The notes beneath the pieces are model-generated. The model was given only the letters and a program-made list of their open reading frames with translations. It searched no databases and was not told the origin of the DNA. From Myxococcota bacterium (GTDB taxonomy: Bacteria > Myxococcota > JAJVIH01): DNA of 64,000 nt. The stretch spans positions 307,856 to 371,855 of the forward strand of contig JAJVIH010000016.1 in assembly GCA_022072125.1 (NCBI GenBank). The letters run 5' to 3'. Position 1 is the first letter of the stretch. Each line of letters opens with the position of its first letter. This document shows, piece by piece, positions 1 through 8,601 of this stretch. Made by a program: the position numbers and the translations under genes.

Positions 1-1687
1 TGACAAATCCGGCTTCGGCGGAGGGCGGCTCCAGCACGGGGCCTTTGGCGGGGACCATCTCCGGCGGCATCTGTCCGGCGGGGAGAGCATCCTGCACGAA
101 TGGTGTGGATACCGCCGCCTGGGAATGCACCATCACCGTGGTGCCGGATTCCGGAATCTCCTCCTCGCCAGACTCCGCCGGAACTTCGGCTTTGGTTTCC
201 CCGGGGGCTTCCGGGCTGGCGGCGAATTCCTCCGGCGCCGGGGGGGGCTGCGGAGAAGGCGGTGTTTCCATCCCCGCGGTCAGCGAGAGGATGGTCCGGT
301 CGTCCTCCGGCGCGGGTTCAACCACTGCTTCCTGGACCAGAACTGGCGCTTCTTCCACACGGAAGACCCGAGGCGGATGGCTCACCGTGGTGTCCGGAAT
401 GGATGGCGCGGCGTTCACCAGAGCCGCGAGTTCATTGCCGGAATCATCAGCCGGAGCCATTTTCTCCACTTGGGCGGCGGGCGGAGCATCCAGGCGCGTC
501 ATGGCGTCCGGGCTGGAATCGTGTCCGGTTTCACGGACCGCCGCCATCAACCGGCCAGCATCCTCCTCCGCGTCCGGCGGTTGCACGCTGGTATGCGCCT
601 CATGGGTGGGGGGAGGTCCCAACAACTCTTCCGGTGGTTCAAACATCACATCCGCGGCGGTGGCGGATTGGACCCCGGGCTGGGCGCCGGCCGGGCTGGC
701 GTCCAGGGTTTTCGCACCCTCCTGTTGTCCGCCGGGAAAGCTTTCCATCCGGCGGGAGACCGCCTCGATTCCATATTTGGAGGTGATGCGCTTGGGGGCG
801 TCGGGATCGGGCGGCGCGGTTTCGGGCTCCACCAGCTTCAGCATGGGACGCGAAACCATGCGGATGGGCGGTTCGGGGGGGAAGGCGTTGGGCGCCGCTT
901 CCTCCACCGGGACCGGTGCGGGCTCGACCCGGCGTTGCTCGCTGGAACGTCCCCTGGCCGGCTTCCCCGTGATGGCCGCGAGTTCATTGGTGATGGCCGC
1001 GGCCCGTTTCTCTTCGACCTGGGCGGTGGAGTCGGCTTGCTTCGCCACAATATCCAATTGCGCGCGCGGGTTGGTGTCCACGCTGTCATAGCGGATGCGG
1101 GGGTTGGTTTTGGGCCGGTCGGTGGGAATATCCGGACGATCGGGGTCTTCGCGCTCCTCCCGGGAATCATGGTCCTGCGACAAGCCGGGAAGGGCGGTTT
1201 CAGCCTGCAGTTTGGCCAGTTCCAGCTTTTTCAGCAGACTGGCGAAGCGCGGCGGCATGGGGGTCTCGTAGTACGCGGCCATGGCGGTGTGGATGCGAAC
1301 CTCCGGAACCACCACCGGGTGCAGGGTCATGGTCAGCAGATAACCGATCTCCTTGAGCAGGCCGGTATCCACCGGGTAGGCGGTGAGCACATAGAGGTCG
1401 CGGGCGCGCAGCCGGAACGGAACGATATTGTATTTTTCCGCCACCCGGCGCGGGAAGGCGCGCAGGGCGTATTTGTCCTTCTTCTCCAGGCTGGACAGGT
1501 TGACCACAGGCAGCCCTTCGACCTTGCACAGGGCCTCGTGCAGGGCTTCCTCCGACAACGAGCCGCTTTCAAGCAAAACCGTGTCCAGCGCCGCGCCGGT
1601 CAGGTTATGCCTCTCAACAGCGCGTTCCAGCACATCTGGCGCAACAAGCTTGTGCTTCAGCAGATATTCTTCAAGCCGTGAATCCAT
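1..1687 (-). CDS. MshEN (GspE/PilB N-terminal) domain protein with long disordered tail, 3' end missing
   Basis: This gene is absent from the ORF track because it runs off the left edge; reading the minus strand from ATG 1687 gives 562 open codons with no stop. Residues 1-150 (start MDSRLEEYLLKHKLV) look like the MshEN domain found at the N-terminus of type II secretion/type IV pilus ATPases, which can bind c-di-GMP. Beyond about residue 170 the chain is Pro/Glu/Ala-rich, low-complexity and probably disordered, with no Walker motifs in the visible part. It lies 54 bp downstream of the dihydroorotase gene on the same strand and may share its transcript. Whether an ATPase or another output domain follows is outside the window. 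The long + strand ORFs over it (45-1091, 125-1681) are composition shadows. Confidence 0.75.
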   Translation of the reverse strand, partial: MDSRLEEYLLKHKLVAPDVLERAVERHNLTGAALDTVLLESGSLSEEALHEALCKVEGLPVVNLSSLEKKDKYALRAFPRRVAEKYNIVPFRLRARDLYVLTAYPVDTGLLKEIGYLLTMTLHPVVVPEVRIHTAMAAYYETPMPPRFASLLKKLELAKLQAETALPGLSQDHDSREEREDPDRPDIPTDRPKTNPRIRYDSVDTNPRAQLDIVAKQADSTAQVEEKRAAAITNELAAITGKPARGRSSEQRRVEPAPVPVEEAAPNAFPPEPPIRMVSRPMLKLVEPETAPPDPDAPKRITSKYGIEAVSRRMESFPGGQQEGAKTLDASPAGAQPGVQSATAADVMFEPPEELLGPPPTHEAHTSVQPPDAEEDAGRLMAAVRETGHDSSPDAMTRLDAPPAAQVEKMAPADDSGNELAALVNAAPSIPDTTVSHPPRVFRVEEAPVLVQEAVVEPAPEDDRTILSLTAGMETPPSPQPPPAPEEFAASPEAPGETKAEVPAESGEEEIPESGTTVMVHSQAAVSTPFVQDALPAGQMPPEMVPAKGPVLEPPSAEAGFV

Positions 1688-1741
1688 TCAAATTCAAGCG
1701 GTAGGATAGCCGCTCAAGTTAATCATGGTGGGGCGATGGAA

Positions 1742-3079
1742 TCAAAATGAATCCTTTTGAAATTGCAATTCACCCGGACGATGGTCTGGCGCTACGATAA
1801 CCCCCCGGCGGGCGGTTTCCACTCCCATCACCCAGACCGCTTCGGGCTTGGGCGGCAGCACCCACCCCGTGAATGGCGACCATTTCACCTGGGTCAACAG
1901 GTCATCCACGGTCCATGGGCGGGCGGATTCCGTGGAAAGCAGGGCCATGTCGGCGTGATAGCCGGGCGCGATCCGTCCTTTTCCCTGAATGCGGAAGGTC
2001 TGACTGGGATTCCACGACATCAACTCCACCACCCGCTCCAGGGTCAGTTCGCCGGATCGCACCCGGTCCAGCATGAGAGGCAGGGAAGTATCCACCCCCG
2101 GCATGCCGGACGGGCATTTCCAGTAACCGCGCTGCTTCTCTTCCCTGGTGTGCGGAGCGTGGTCGGTGGCGACGGATCGCACCCGTCCATCGAGCAGGGC
2201 CTGCCACAGCCCTTTCTGATCGGCGGGGGAGCGCAAGGGCGGATTGACCTTGCCGAAATTGCCCAACCGGTCCAGGGCGGTGTCATTGAGAAACAAATGG
2301 TGGGGGCAGGCCTCGATAGTGACCGGGGCGGCGGGCCGGGACGCCAGCAGCGCCAGTTCCGCCAGGGTGGACAGATGACAGATATGGGCCGGGTGATTGT
2401 AGCGTTCCGCGAAAGCGGCGATTTTGCCTACCGCGATGACAGCGGCCTCCGGATCGCGGATTTGCCCATGGATATGGGGACTGTCCTCGCCGCGGGACTG
2501 AAACTCATCCGCCCGCTGGGAAATCCGTTTTTCATCCTCGGCATGAACGCTGATCATGACGCGGGTTTCCCGGAACAGCGCCTCCATGACCCCGTCGTCG
2601 TCCATCAGCAGGGAGCCGGTGGTCGAGCCCATGTAGATTTTGATTCCCGCCACATTTTCGGCGGCGGATAGCTGCTTGAGGGTTTCCAGGTTGTTTTTCG
2701 CCGCGCCGAGGAACAATCCGAAATTCGCCACGCTCAGCGACCGCGCGCGGCCGCGTTTTTTCAGCAGACTTTCCAGATCGGTTGTTGTGGGGGTGGTGTT
2801 GGGCATGTCCACCACGGAGGTGACTCCCGCCGAGACCGCGGCGGCGGGGCCGGTGGACCAGTTTTCCTTGTGGAGGGCTCCGGGATCCCGGAAATGCACG
2901 TGGGTGTCCACGCAGCCGGGAATCAGGAAGCGCCCGCCGCCGTCAACCTCATGGGCGCCGGGAGAGTGGATTCCCGCCTCGACCTTTTCGATTACCCCGT
3001 CCTTCGCCAGCACGTCGGCCTGGGTTCTTCCATCGTGGTTGACCACGACAACATCGCGGATCAGCAAATGGTTCTTCAT
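1742..3079 (-). CDS. pyrC: Dihydroorotase, class I amidohydrolase (445 aa)
   Basis: Predicted to cyclise N-carbamoyl-aspartate to dihydroorotate in pyrimidine synthesis. The metal-binding signature DTHVHFRDPG sits near residue 58, followed by the candidate lysine ligand in GIKIYMGS, a His in VHAED, a His in HICHLST and the catalytic Asp in ATDHAPHTREEK. This order and the length fit class I dihydroorotases; allantoinase or hydantoinase paralogues share the fold, so the substrate is by family resemblance. The ORF-track version starts at 3361, but its first 94 residues are a shadow of the upstream DUF3108 gene. ATG 3079 begins MKNHLLIRDV, lies 8 bp after the upstream stop and gives a normal amidohydrolase N-terminus. 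It is probably the middle gene of a three-gene operon. Confidence 0.88.
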   Translation of the reverse strand: MKNHLLIRDVVVVNHDGRTQADVLAKDGVIEKVEAGIHSPGAHEVDGGGRFLIPGCVDTHVHFRDPGALHKENWSTGPAAAVSAGVTSVVDMPNTTPTTTDLESLLKKRGRARSLSVANFGLFLGAAKNNLETLKQLSAAENVAGIKIYMGSTTGSLLMDDDGVMEALFRETRVMISVHAEDEKRISQRADEFQSRGEDSPHIHGQIRDPEAAVIAVGKIAAFAERYNHPAHICHLSTLAELALLASRPAAPVTIEACPHHLFLNDTALDRLGNFGKVNPPLRSPADQKGLWQALLDGRVRSVATDHAPHTREEKQRGYWKCPSGMPGVDTSLPLMLDRVRSGELTLERVVELMSWNPSQTFRIQGKGRIAPGYHADMALLSTESARPWTVDDLLTQVKWSPFTGWVLPPKPEAVWVMGVETARRGVIVAPDHRPGELQFQKDSF

Positions 3080-3087
3080 GGGAGCGC

Positions 3088-4104
3088 TCAATTGCCCGGC
3101 AAAAGCAGTTTGCAGGCGGGATTCGAGCCGGGGGGAGCCTCCCGGTAATCCTGCAACGTGGTGGTGACATTGCCCCACAGCATGGCGGTTTCGATCTTCA
3201 CCGGCAATTGCTTCTCGTCCTTGGTGATCCACAACTTCACCGGACGGTTGGGCGTGCTGATGTTGGTCTGCACCGCCATGCCTTCCACCTTCCAGGAATC
3301 GTGGATGCCGCTGAAAGTCTGCACCCGTTCGGAGCCTGTCACCTTGCCGCGCACCCGCCATTCCCCCAACCCGGCGATGAATTCGTAGCAGACCTCCAGT
3401 CCAGGCTTCAGGTCAATCAGACGGAAATGGTAGAATATGGCGATTCCGTCGCTCATGCGGGCGGGCATGGCTTCATCCTTGTGAAACTGGTTCTGGCCGC
3501 GGATATAATCGCCGGAATAGCGCCGGTTCTTGCGGTTGAACTCCACTTTTGTGACCTTGCGCTCGCCCACCTCGACCACGTCAGTCTCGTGTGTCACCGG
3601 AAGGATCGTATTCACGTCGAGAAACGTCAGGGTGTAGCCGTTGGTCGGCCGCAGCTTCATGAAGAAGCTGTTGGGTTTGGCGACCGCCTTCACCGGTATG
3701 ACCGGCGTCCCGTTTTTTTCTCCGGTTTTGCCGGTGCGCAGATCGGCGACGCCCGCATAAACGCCCAAGGCGTCCACCCGGTAGACCACTTTCTCTCCGG
3801 GGCCGAAGGGCAGACGATCCAGCCTGCGCATGGGCATCGGCGGACAGGGCTGGCGGAACGGGTCGTTTTTCCGCTCGTTTTCGATACGCTTCAGGCCGTC
3901 CGCCAGTTTGGTCCATGGCGATGGGGGGGTGAGCGCCGGTGAAGGCGGCCTGGACTTGCCTTTGCCTTGCGCCCATTCCCGCGCGCCGCGGTTCTCCGGC
4001 GCGGAACCCCGTTCATGGATGGCGCCGGGTGGGGAGGCGTCATGGGTGGAAGCGGAAGCGGCGAACGCCGCGAGCAGGATCACTCCTGACAATACGAACT
4101 TCAT
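3088..4104 (-). CDS. DUF3108 family secreted protein (338 aa)
   Basis: The N-terminus MKFVLSGVILLAAFAASAS is a clear Sec signal peptide, followed by a Pro-rich linker to about residue 85. The rest matches the DUF3108 pattern: FGPGEKVVYRVDALGVYAG, a conserved MKLRPTNGYTLTFLD segment, and a C-terminal PVKLWITKDEKQLPVKIE strand. The family has a lipocalin-like beta architecture in the cell envelope; its biochemical role is unknown. ATG 4104 is preferred over the TTG at 4113 used in the ORF track because it places the signal peptide at the terminus. The gene lies 8 bp upstream of pyrC and is probably the first gene of that operon. Confidence 0.85.
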   Translation of the reverse strand: MKFVLSGVILLAAFAASASTHDASPPGAIHERGSAPENRGAREWAQGKGKSRPPSPALTPPSPWTKLADGLKRIENERKNDPFRQPCPPMPMRRLDRLPFGPGEKVVYRVDALGVYAGVADLRTGKTGEKNGTPVIPVKAVAKPNSFFMKLRPTNGYTLTFLDVNTILPVTHETDVVEVGERKVTKVEFNRKNRRYSGDYIRGQNQFHKDEAMPARMSDGIAIFYHFRLIDLKPGLEVCYEFIAGLGEWRVRGKVTGSERVQTFSGIHDSWKVEGMAVQTNISTPNRPVKLWITKDEKQLPVKIETAMLWGNVTTTLQDYREAPPGSNPACKLLLPGN

Positions 4105-4297
4105 CGCCGCCAAACTAGCCCACCCGGTCCGGGATGGAAAGCGGGCGGACGGGAAGCCGTGACGAACCTTTCCGCATCGCCGCCGTCATGACGCGCCGGG
4201 TCAATGACCCTAAGGGTCGGAAATTGCAGTCGCATCCAAAAAACGCTTGCCCGGTGTTTTGATCTCTGGCAGCATTCCGTCGCTCCGGGTGCAATTT

Positions 4298-4306
4298 TGG
4301 TACAAT
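4298..4306 (+). promoter_or_regulatory. Extended -10 promoter element (TGG-TACAAT)
   Basis: TACAAT at 4301-4306 is preceded by TG one base away, the extended -10 arrangement; no good -35 lies 17-18 bp upstream. It is 47 bp before ATG 4354 of the ASH/FG-GAP gene. It argues against the ORF-track start at 4204, which lies upstream of it. Confidence 0.45.
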
Positions 4307-4353
4307 GCGGCTGTGGTTTGACGCCGCATTTCAACAACCGCCGTGGGACCCCC

Positions 4354-7300
4354 ATGAGACCCCGTTCCATCCGCTCCGTCCTTCTTTTCTGCCTGCTCAC
4401 CAGCGCCGCCGTTCAGAACTGCGATTGCGAGGAACAGGGGCCTTCTGAACTATCGGCCCGCACCCAGGTGGATTTGGGCGATGGCAAAAAGGTCACCCCC
4501 AAGCCGGACAGCGAGGATTTGGTGCTGGATTTCGGCACGGTGGAGATTGGCCAGGTGAAAAACCTCCGCTTCACCCTTTCCAACAACGGCAGCTTCGACC
4601 TGGAGTACGCCGGCCAGGGGCGGGGATTCGCCATTGATCCGAACACCCTCCGGGGCGAATTCAGCCTCGCCGCCGCCACGCCGCGATCCATCGCGCCCAA
4701 GCGCTCCGCGGAAATCGAGGTCAGCTACGCCCCCGCCGACGAAGGCGCGGACAGCGGCCTGCTGAATGTGAAATCCAACGACGATTCAGTTCCCCATTTC
4801 AAGATCAAGCTGATCGCCAACGGCATCAAGCCGCCCAAACCGGAAATCGAAGTCTGCGTCGAGAGCAAATGCAATGACGACGGCAAAAACGAACTGGTGA
4901 TTGATTTCGGCCGTATCGTTCCCGGCAAGGTGGAAGAGCGCAGTTTCACCGTCAAGAACCTGGGCGCCCGTGAACTGGAGGTGAGTTCCAGCTCCCTCGT
5001 GCAGATTGACCTGACCGGCAACGAAGCCGCGGCGGTGGAGTTCATCTTCATTGATCCGGTTCCCGCCAGCACGGACAAACTGGCTTCCTACGCGCTCAAG
5101 CCCGGGGAAATGAAGACCATCAAAATCGGTTACAAACCGGCGGATGGAGGCAAGGACACCGGCCGGGCGATCATTGAATCCAATGACATGCCGCCCGAAA
5201 ACGCCACCTCCAATCCTGAAAAACCGGTGTCCATCAAGCTCAACGCCGAAGGCGTGGCGCCCAAGATTTGTCCGGAAAACCTGACCATCGAATTTGGCGA
5301 CGTGAATGTCGGCGCCTCCAAAACCATCGAGGCGGAATTGTGCTCCTGCGGAACCGAACCGCTGACCATCAACTCCATCACCATGGAGACCGGCAGCCAG
5401 GACCTGACGGTGAAGGTCAAGGACCCGCTGCCCGCCGCAAACCTGGGTAACGGACAATGCGTCAAGGTGGATGTCACCTATACGCCCAAGGAAGTGGGCA
5501 CCGACGCGGGCAAGCTGAAGGTGGACTCCAACGACCCGCTGTCCGGCCAGGGATTCATTCCGGTCACCGGACGCGGCATTTTGGGCCCGCGCTGCATCCT
5601 GCGGGTGGCTCCGTCCGCCATGAATTTTGGCCTGGTGACCGTGGGCAAATCCGCCGATCGTCCGCTGGTGCTGACCAATGTGGGCGAGACCCTGTGCGAT
5701 GTCACCGCCGTTGCGGAGACCACCGGCAACGCCGCCTTTAAGTTGCCGTCTCCGCCCGCGCTGCCGATGACCATCAAGCCGGGCGATATCGTCGAGGTTC
5801 CGGTCCGCTGCGAACCCGCCCAGGCGGGCGAGCAGAAGGGCAATATTGATGTCACCAGCACCGACGCCACCGAAGCGGTCAAAAAAGTGCCCCTGGTGTG
5901 CAACCAGCCCGGCCCCCCGGACTGCAACCTGATCCCCATCCCGTCTCTGGCCAATTTCGGCGTCATCAAGGTGGGGACCTCGAAGGAACTGACCATCAGC
6001 GTCCAGAACACCGGCCAGAAGAACTGCGAAATCGTCGGTGCGGATTTGTCACCCAGTTCCGATCCGGAGTTCGTCATCATCGGTCCCAAGCCCAGCCGTT
6101 TCAATTCCATTGATCTGGCGACGGGGGCGACCTTCGACATGAAGGTCAAATACACCGCGCCCGCGCCCAAAAGCTCTCGCGGACAGGTGTTGTGGAATGT
6201 TTCGACCGGCCGCCTGGCTCAGACCAAGGTGGGCGCCATCACCGATCTGGCCGGAGCCGGCTCCGGTCCGCGTCTGTGCCTGAATCCCAAGACCGCCGAT
6301 TTCGGCGCCGTCGCCCTGGGCAGCCAGAAGGACGTGACGGTGGAGTTGCTGTCGTGCGGCACCGAAACCCTGCAATTGACCAATGTCTCGATTGGTCCGG
6401 GCAGCGACCCCCGCTTCAGCATCGCCGCGCCGCCCAAGGCGTCGTCCATTCCATCGGGACAACGGGATTCCATGGTGCTGCGGTTTGATTCGAAGGCGCC
6501 GCAGGGCATGGCGGCCGGCAAAACCCTGGTCAAGTCCAACGACGCCGCCAATCCCAACCAGGAAGTGCCGATGATCGCCCGCGCCGCCGCGCCCTGCGAT
6601 CTGGTGTGCGAACCCGCCCAGGTGGATTTTGGCAACGTCAATACCGGCCGGTCGGTCAGCCGGTTTGTCACCTGTGAAAACCGCGGCCTGAACGAGCGGC
6701 GCATCTCCTCGGTCAAACTCGACGCAGGCGCCCCAGATGTCCTGTTGAGCCACGCTCCCATGCCGGTGACGCTCAAAACGGGTGATTCGCTGCGCATCGA
6801 ACTGGTGTTTTCACCCACCAAGAAAGGCCCGCAAAAGGCCAACCTGATCGTGGACGCCGCGGGCGGCAAATGCCAGGCGCAGGTTTTCACCGCGCCCGTG
6901 CAGGGCACGGGGCAGGATTTCGTTTATCCAACCTGTCTGCCGCCCTCCACCTTCCAGCCGCAGACCAAATGGGAGTGGACCAACCAGGGCGCGCCCAATC
7001 CCCGATCGGCGGCTGTGTTCATGACGCCCATGGTGGCCCCGTTGCTCGACACCAACAGCGACGGTTCCGTCAATGAAAGCGACATTCCGGCGGTGTTCTT
7101 CTTCACCTATGACAAGGCGAAATTCCTGTCGAAGCTGGGCACCTTCGCCATCACCGAGCCGTTGGAAGGCACCCTGCGCGCCATCCGCGGCGACAATGGC
7201 AAAATGATCTGGTCGGCCACCGATCCGGCGTTGCAGTTCCTGTACGCGACTCACCCGGCGGTGGCGGATCTGGATGGCGACGGCCATGTGGAAATCATCG

Positions 7301-8430
7301 GCGTCAAGTTCACAAAGCTGCCGGGGAAGAAATGCACCCAGCCGCCGCTGAGCGCCTTCCCCGGCGACATGTGCGGCCAGTTCTCGCGCGGCACGCTGCT
7401 GGCCTTGACCCATGAAGGCAAACTCAAATGGGAAAGCGACGCCTTCGCGGGCAACGACAACGACGCTGAAAACATGAGCGCGGTGGCGGTCGCCGACCTC
7501 GACGCCGACGGCTTCCCCGAGGTCGTCTATTCCAACCACGTGTACGACTACAAGGGACGCCTCAAGTGGGTGGGACAGCGCGGACGCGGCAATGACTCCC
7601 ATGGCTCCTTTGTGTCCATCGCCGACCTGGATGGCGACGGCTTCCTTGAAGTGGTGGCCGGACAGACCGCGTACAAACATGATGGAACCGTTCTTTGGCA
7701 CCAGACCCGGGTGGGCGACGGCTACACGGCCATCGCCGACTTCGACAAGGACGGCGTTCCGGAGGTCATCAACCATGGCCTGCCGACCGGTAAGCTGACC
7801 ATGATGGATGGCAAGACGGGCAACGTGCGCTGGCAGGTGGATCACGGCGGCAACGGTTGCTGCCTGGTGAGCCCGACCATCGCCGATTACAACGGCGACG
7901 GCTTCCCCGAGATCGCCATCCCGGGCGGCAGCGACCCCCCCGCGGGCGGCGGCACGGGGGCGGCGGGACAGAACTACATCAACATGTTCGACCGCAACGG
8001 AAAGAAGATCTGGCGTTATCCGATCACGGAGACCACCGGCGCCGCGGTGCCCGCCGCTTTCGACTTTGAAGGCGACGGCGCCTACGAAATCATCTATGCC
8101 GACGAAGGCGATGTGCATGTGTTGCGCGGCGACGGCACCCGCATCTTCGTCGCCATGCGCGGCAGCGCCACCGGCTCCGATAACCCGGTCATCGTGGATA
8201 TTGACCGCGACAACCACGCGGACATCCTGCTGGCGATTGACGGCGGCGGTCAGGGTATCCGCGTGTACGCCAACACCAACAACAACTGGGTGTCCACCCG
8301 CAGCATCTGGAACCAGCACACCTACCAGGTCACGAACGTGAACGAGAACGGCAGCATCCCGCGGAAGGAGCCGCCGCACTGGCAGTCGTTCAACCTGTTC
8401 CGCGGCAACCCGCCCTATTGCTCCAAATAG
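4354..8430 (+). CDS. Large exported ASH-domain plus FG-GAP/VCBS repeat protein (1358 aa)
   Basis: ATG 4354 gives MRPRSIRSVLLFCLLTSAAV, an export signal followed by Cys residues that could be a non-canonical lipobox. From about residue 55 to 860 there are at least seven beta-sandwich repeats of the ASH/choice-of-anchor D type, each opening with a phrase such as LDFGTVEIGQ, IEFGDVNVGA or ADFGAVALGS. From about residue 960 to the end come FG-GAP/VCBS blade motifs with calcium-type DxDxDG loops (ADLDGDGHVEI, ADLDADGFPEV, ADYNGDGFPEI), predicted to form a beta-propeller. The final residues NPPYCSK recall Cys-ended envelope proteins of deltaproteobacteria. The role is probably adhesion or surface structure; no enzymatic motif is visible. 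A strong hairpin follows the stop codon. Confidence 0.82.
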   Translation: MRPRSIRSVLLFCLLTSAAVQNCDCEEQGPSELSARTQVDLGDGKKVTPKPDSEDLVLDFGTVEIGQVKNLRFTLSNNGSFDLEYAGQGRGFAIDPNTLRGEFSLAAATPRSIAPKRSAEIEVSYAPADEGADSGLLNVKSNDDSVPHFKIKLIANGIKPPKPEIEVCVESKCNDDGKNELVIDFGRIVPGKVEERSFTVKNLGARELEVSSSSLVQIDLTGNEAAAVEFIFIDPVPASTDKLASYALKPGEMKTIKIGYKPADGGKDTGRAIIESNDMPPENATSNPEKPVSIKLNAEGVAPKICPENLTIEFGDVNVGASKTIEAELCSCGTEPLTINSITMETGSQDLTVKVKDPLPAANLGNGQCVKVDVTYTPKEVGTDAGKLKVDSNDPLSGQGFIPVTGRGILGPRCILRVAPSAMNFGLVTVGKSADRPLVLTNVGETLCDVTAVAETTGNAAFKLPSPPALPMTIKPGDIVEVPVRCEPAQAGEQKGNIDVTSTDATEAVKKVPLVCNQPGPPDCNLIPIPSLANFGVIKVGTSKELTISVQNTGQKNCEIVGADLSPSSDPEFVIIGPKPSRFNSIDLATGATFDMKVKYTAPAPKSSRGQVLWNVSTGRLAQTKVGAITDLAGAGSGPRLCLNPKTADFGAVALGSQKDVTVELLSCGTETLQLTNVSIGPGSDPRFSIAAPPKASSIPSGQRDSMVLRFDSKAPQGMAAGKTLVKSNDAANPNQEVPMIARAAAPCDLVCEPAQVDFGNVNTGRSVSRFVTCENRGLNERRISSVKLDAGAPDVLLSHAPMPVTLKTGDSLRIELVFSPTKKGPQKANLIVDAAGGKCQAQVFTAPVQGTGQDFVYPTCLPPSTFQPQTKWEWTNQGAPNPRSAAVFMTPMVAPLLDTNSDGSVNESDIPAVFFFTYDKAKFLSKLGTFAITEPLEGTLRAIRGDNGKMIWSATDPALQFLYATHPAVADLDGDGHVEIIGVKFTKLPGKKCTQPPLSAFPGDMCGQFSRGTLLALTHEGKLKWESDAFAGNDNDAENMSAVAVADLDADGFPEVVYSNHVYDYKGRLKWVGQRGRGNDSHGSFVSIADLDGDGFLEVVAGQTAYKHDGTVLWHQTRVGDGYTAIADFDKDGVPEVINHGLPTGKLTMMDGKTGNVRWQVDHGGNGCCLVSPTIADYNGDGFPEIAIPGGSDPPAGGGTGAAGQNYINMFDRNGKKIWRYPITETTGAAVPAAFDFEGDGAYEIIYADEGDVHVLRGDGTRIFVAMRGSATGSDNPVIVDIDRDNHADILLAIDGGGQGIRVYANTNNNWVSTRSIWNQHTYQVTNVNENGSIPRKEPPHWQSFNLFRGNPPYCSK

Positions 8431-8467
8431 GGCCCCCGCGGGATCGAATACCCTCTCCAACACCACG

Positions 8468-8498
8468 CACCGCCCGGCGGATTATCCGCCGGGCGGTG
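8468..8498. terminator. Perfect 14-bp hairpin between convergent genes
   Basis: CACCGCCCGGCGGA and TCCGCCGGGCGGTG pair perfectly around a 3-base TTA loop. It lies 37 bp after the ASH/FG-GAP gene stop and about 100 bp after the end of the oppositely oriented GH3 gene, so it can serve both strands. There is no real U-tract on either side, which makes it a strong structure but an imperfect intrinsic terminator. Confidence 0.6.
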
Positions 8499-8601
8499 GT
8501 CTTCGTGGAACGGGAAATTGGTTTCCGGGATTGTTCCGGCCGCTGTTTCACCCGTGAAATCGTGATGATCCGCCCGGTGCGGAACGCATCATGGGGCGCG
8601 C

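Noticed and set aside
45-1681. Long + strand ORFs (348, 228 and 518 aa)
   Set aside because: They are opposite a coherent MshEN-domain reading frame on the minus strand and have Arg/Gly/Pro-rich composition typical of antisense shadows in GC-rich DNA.
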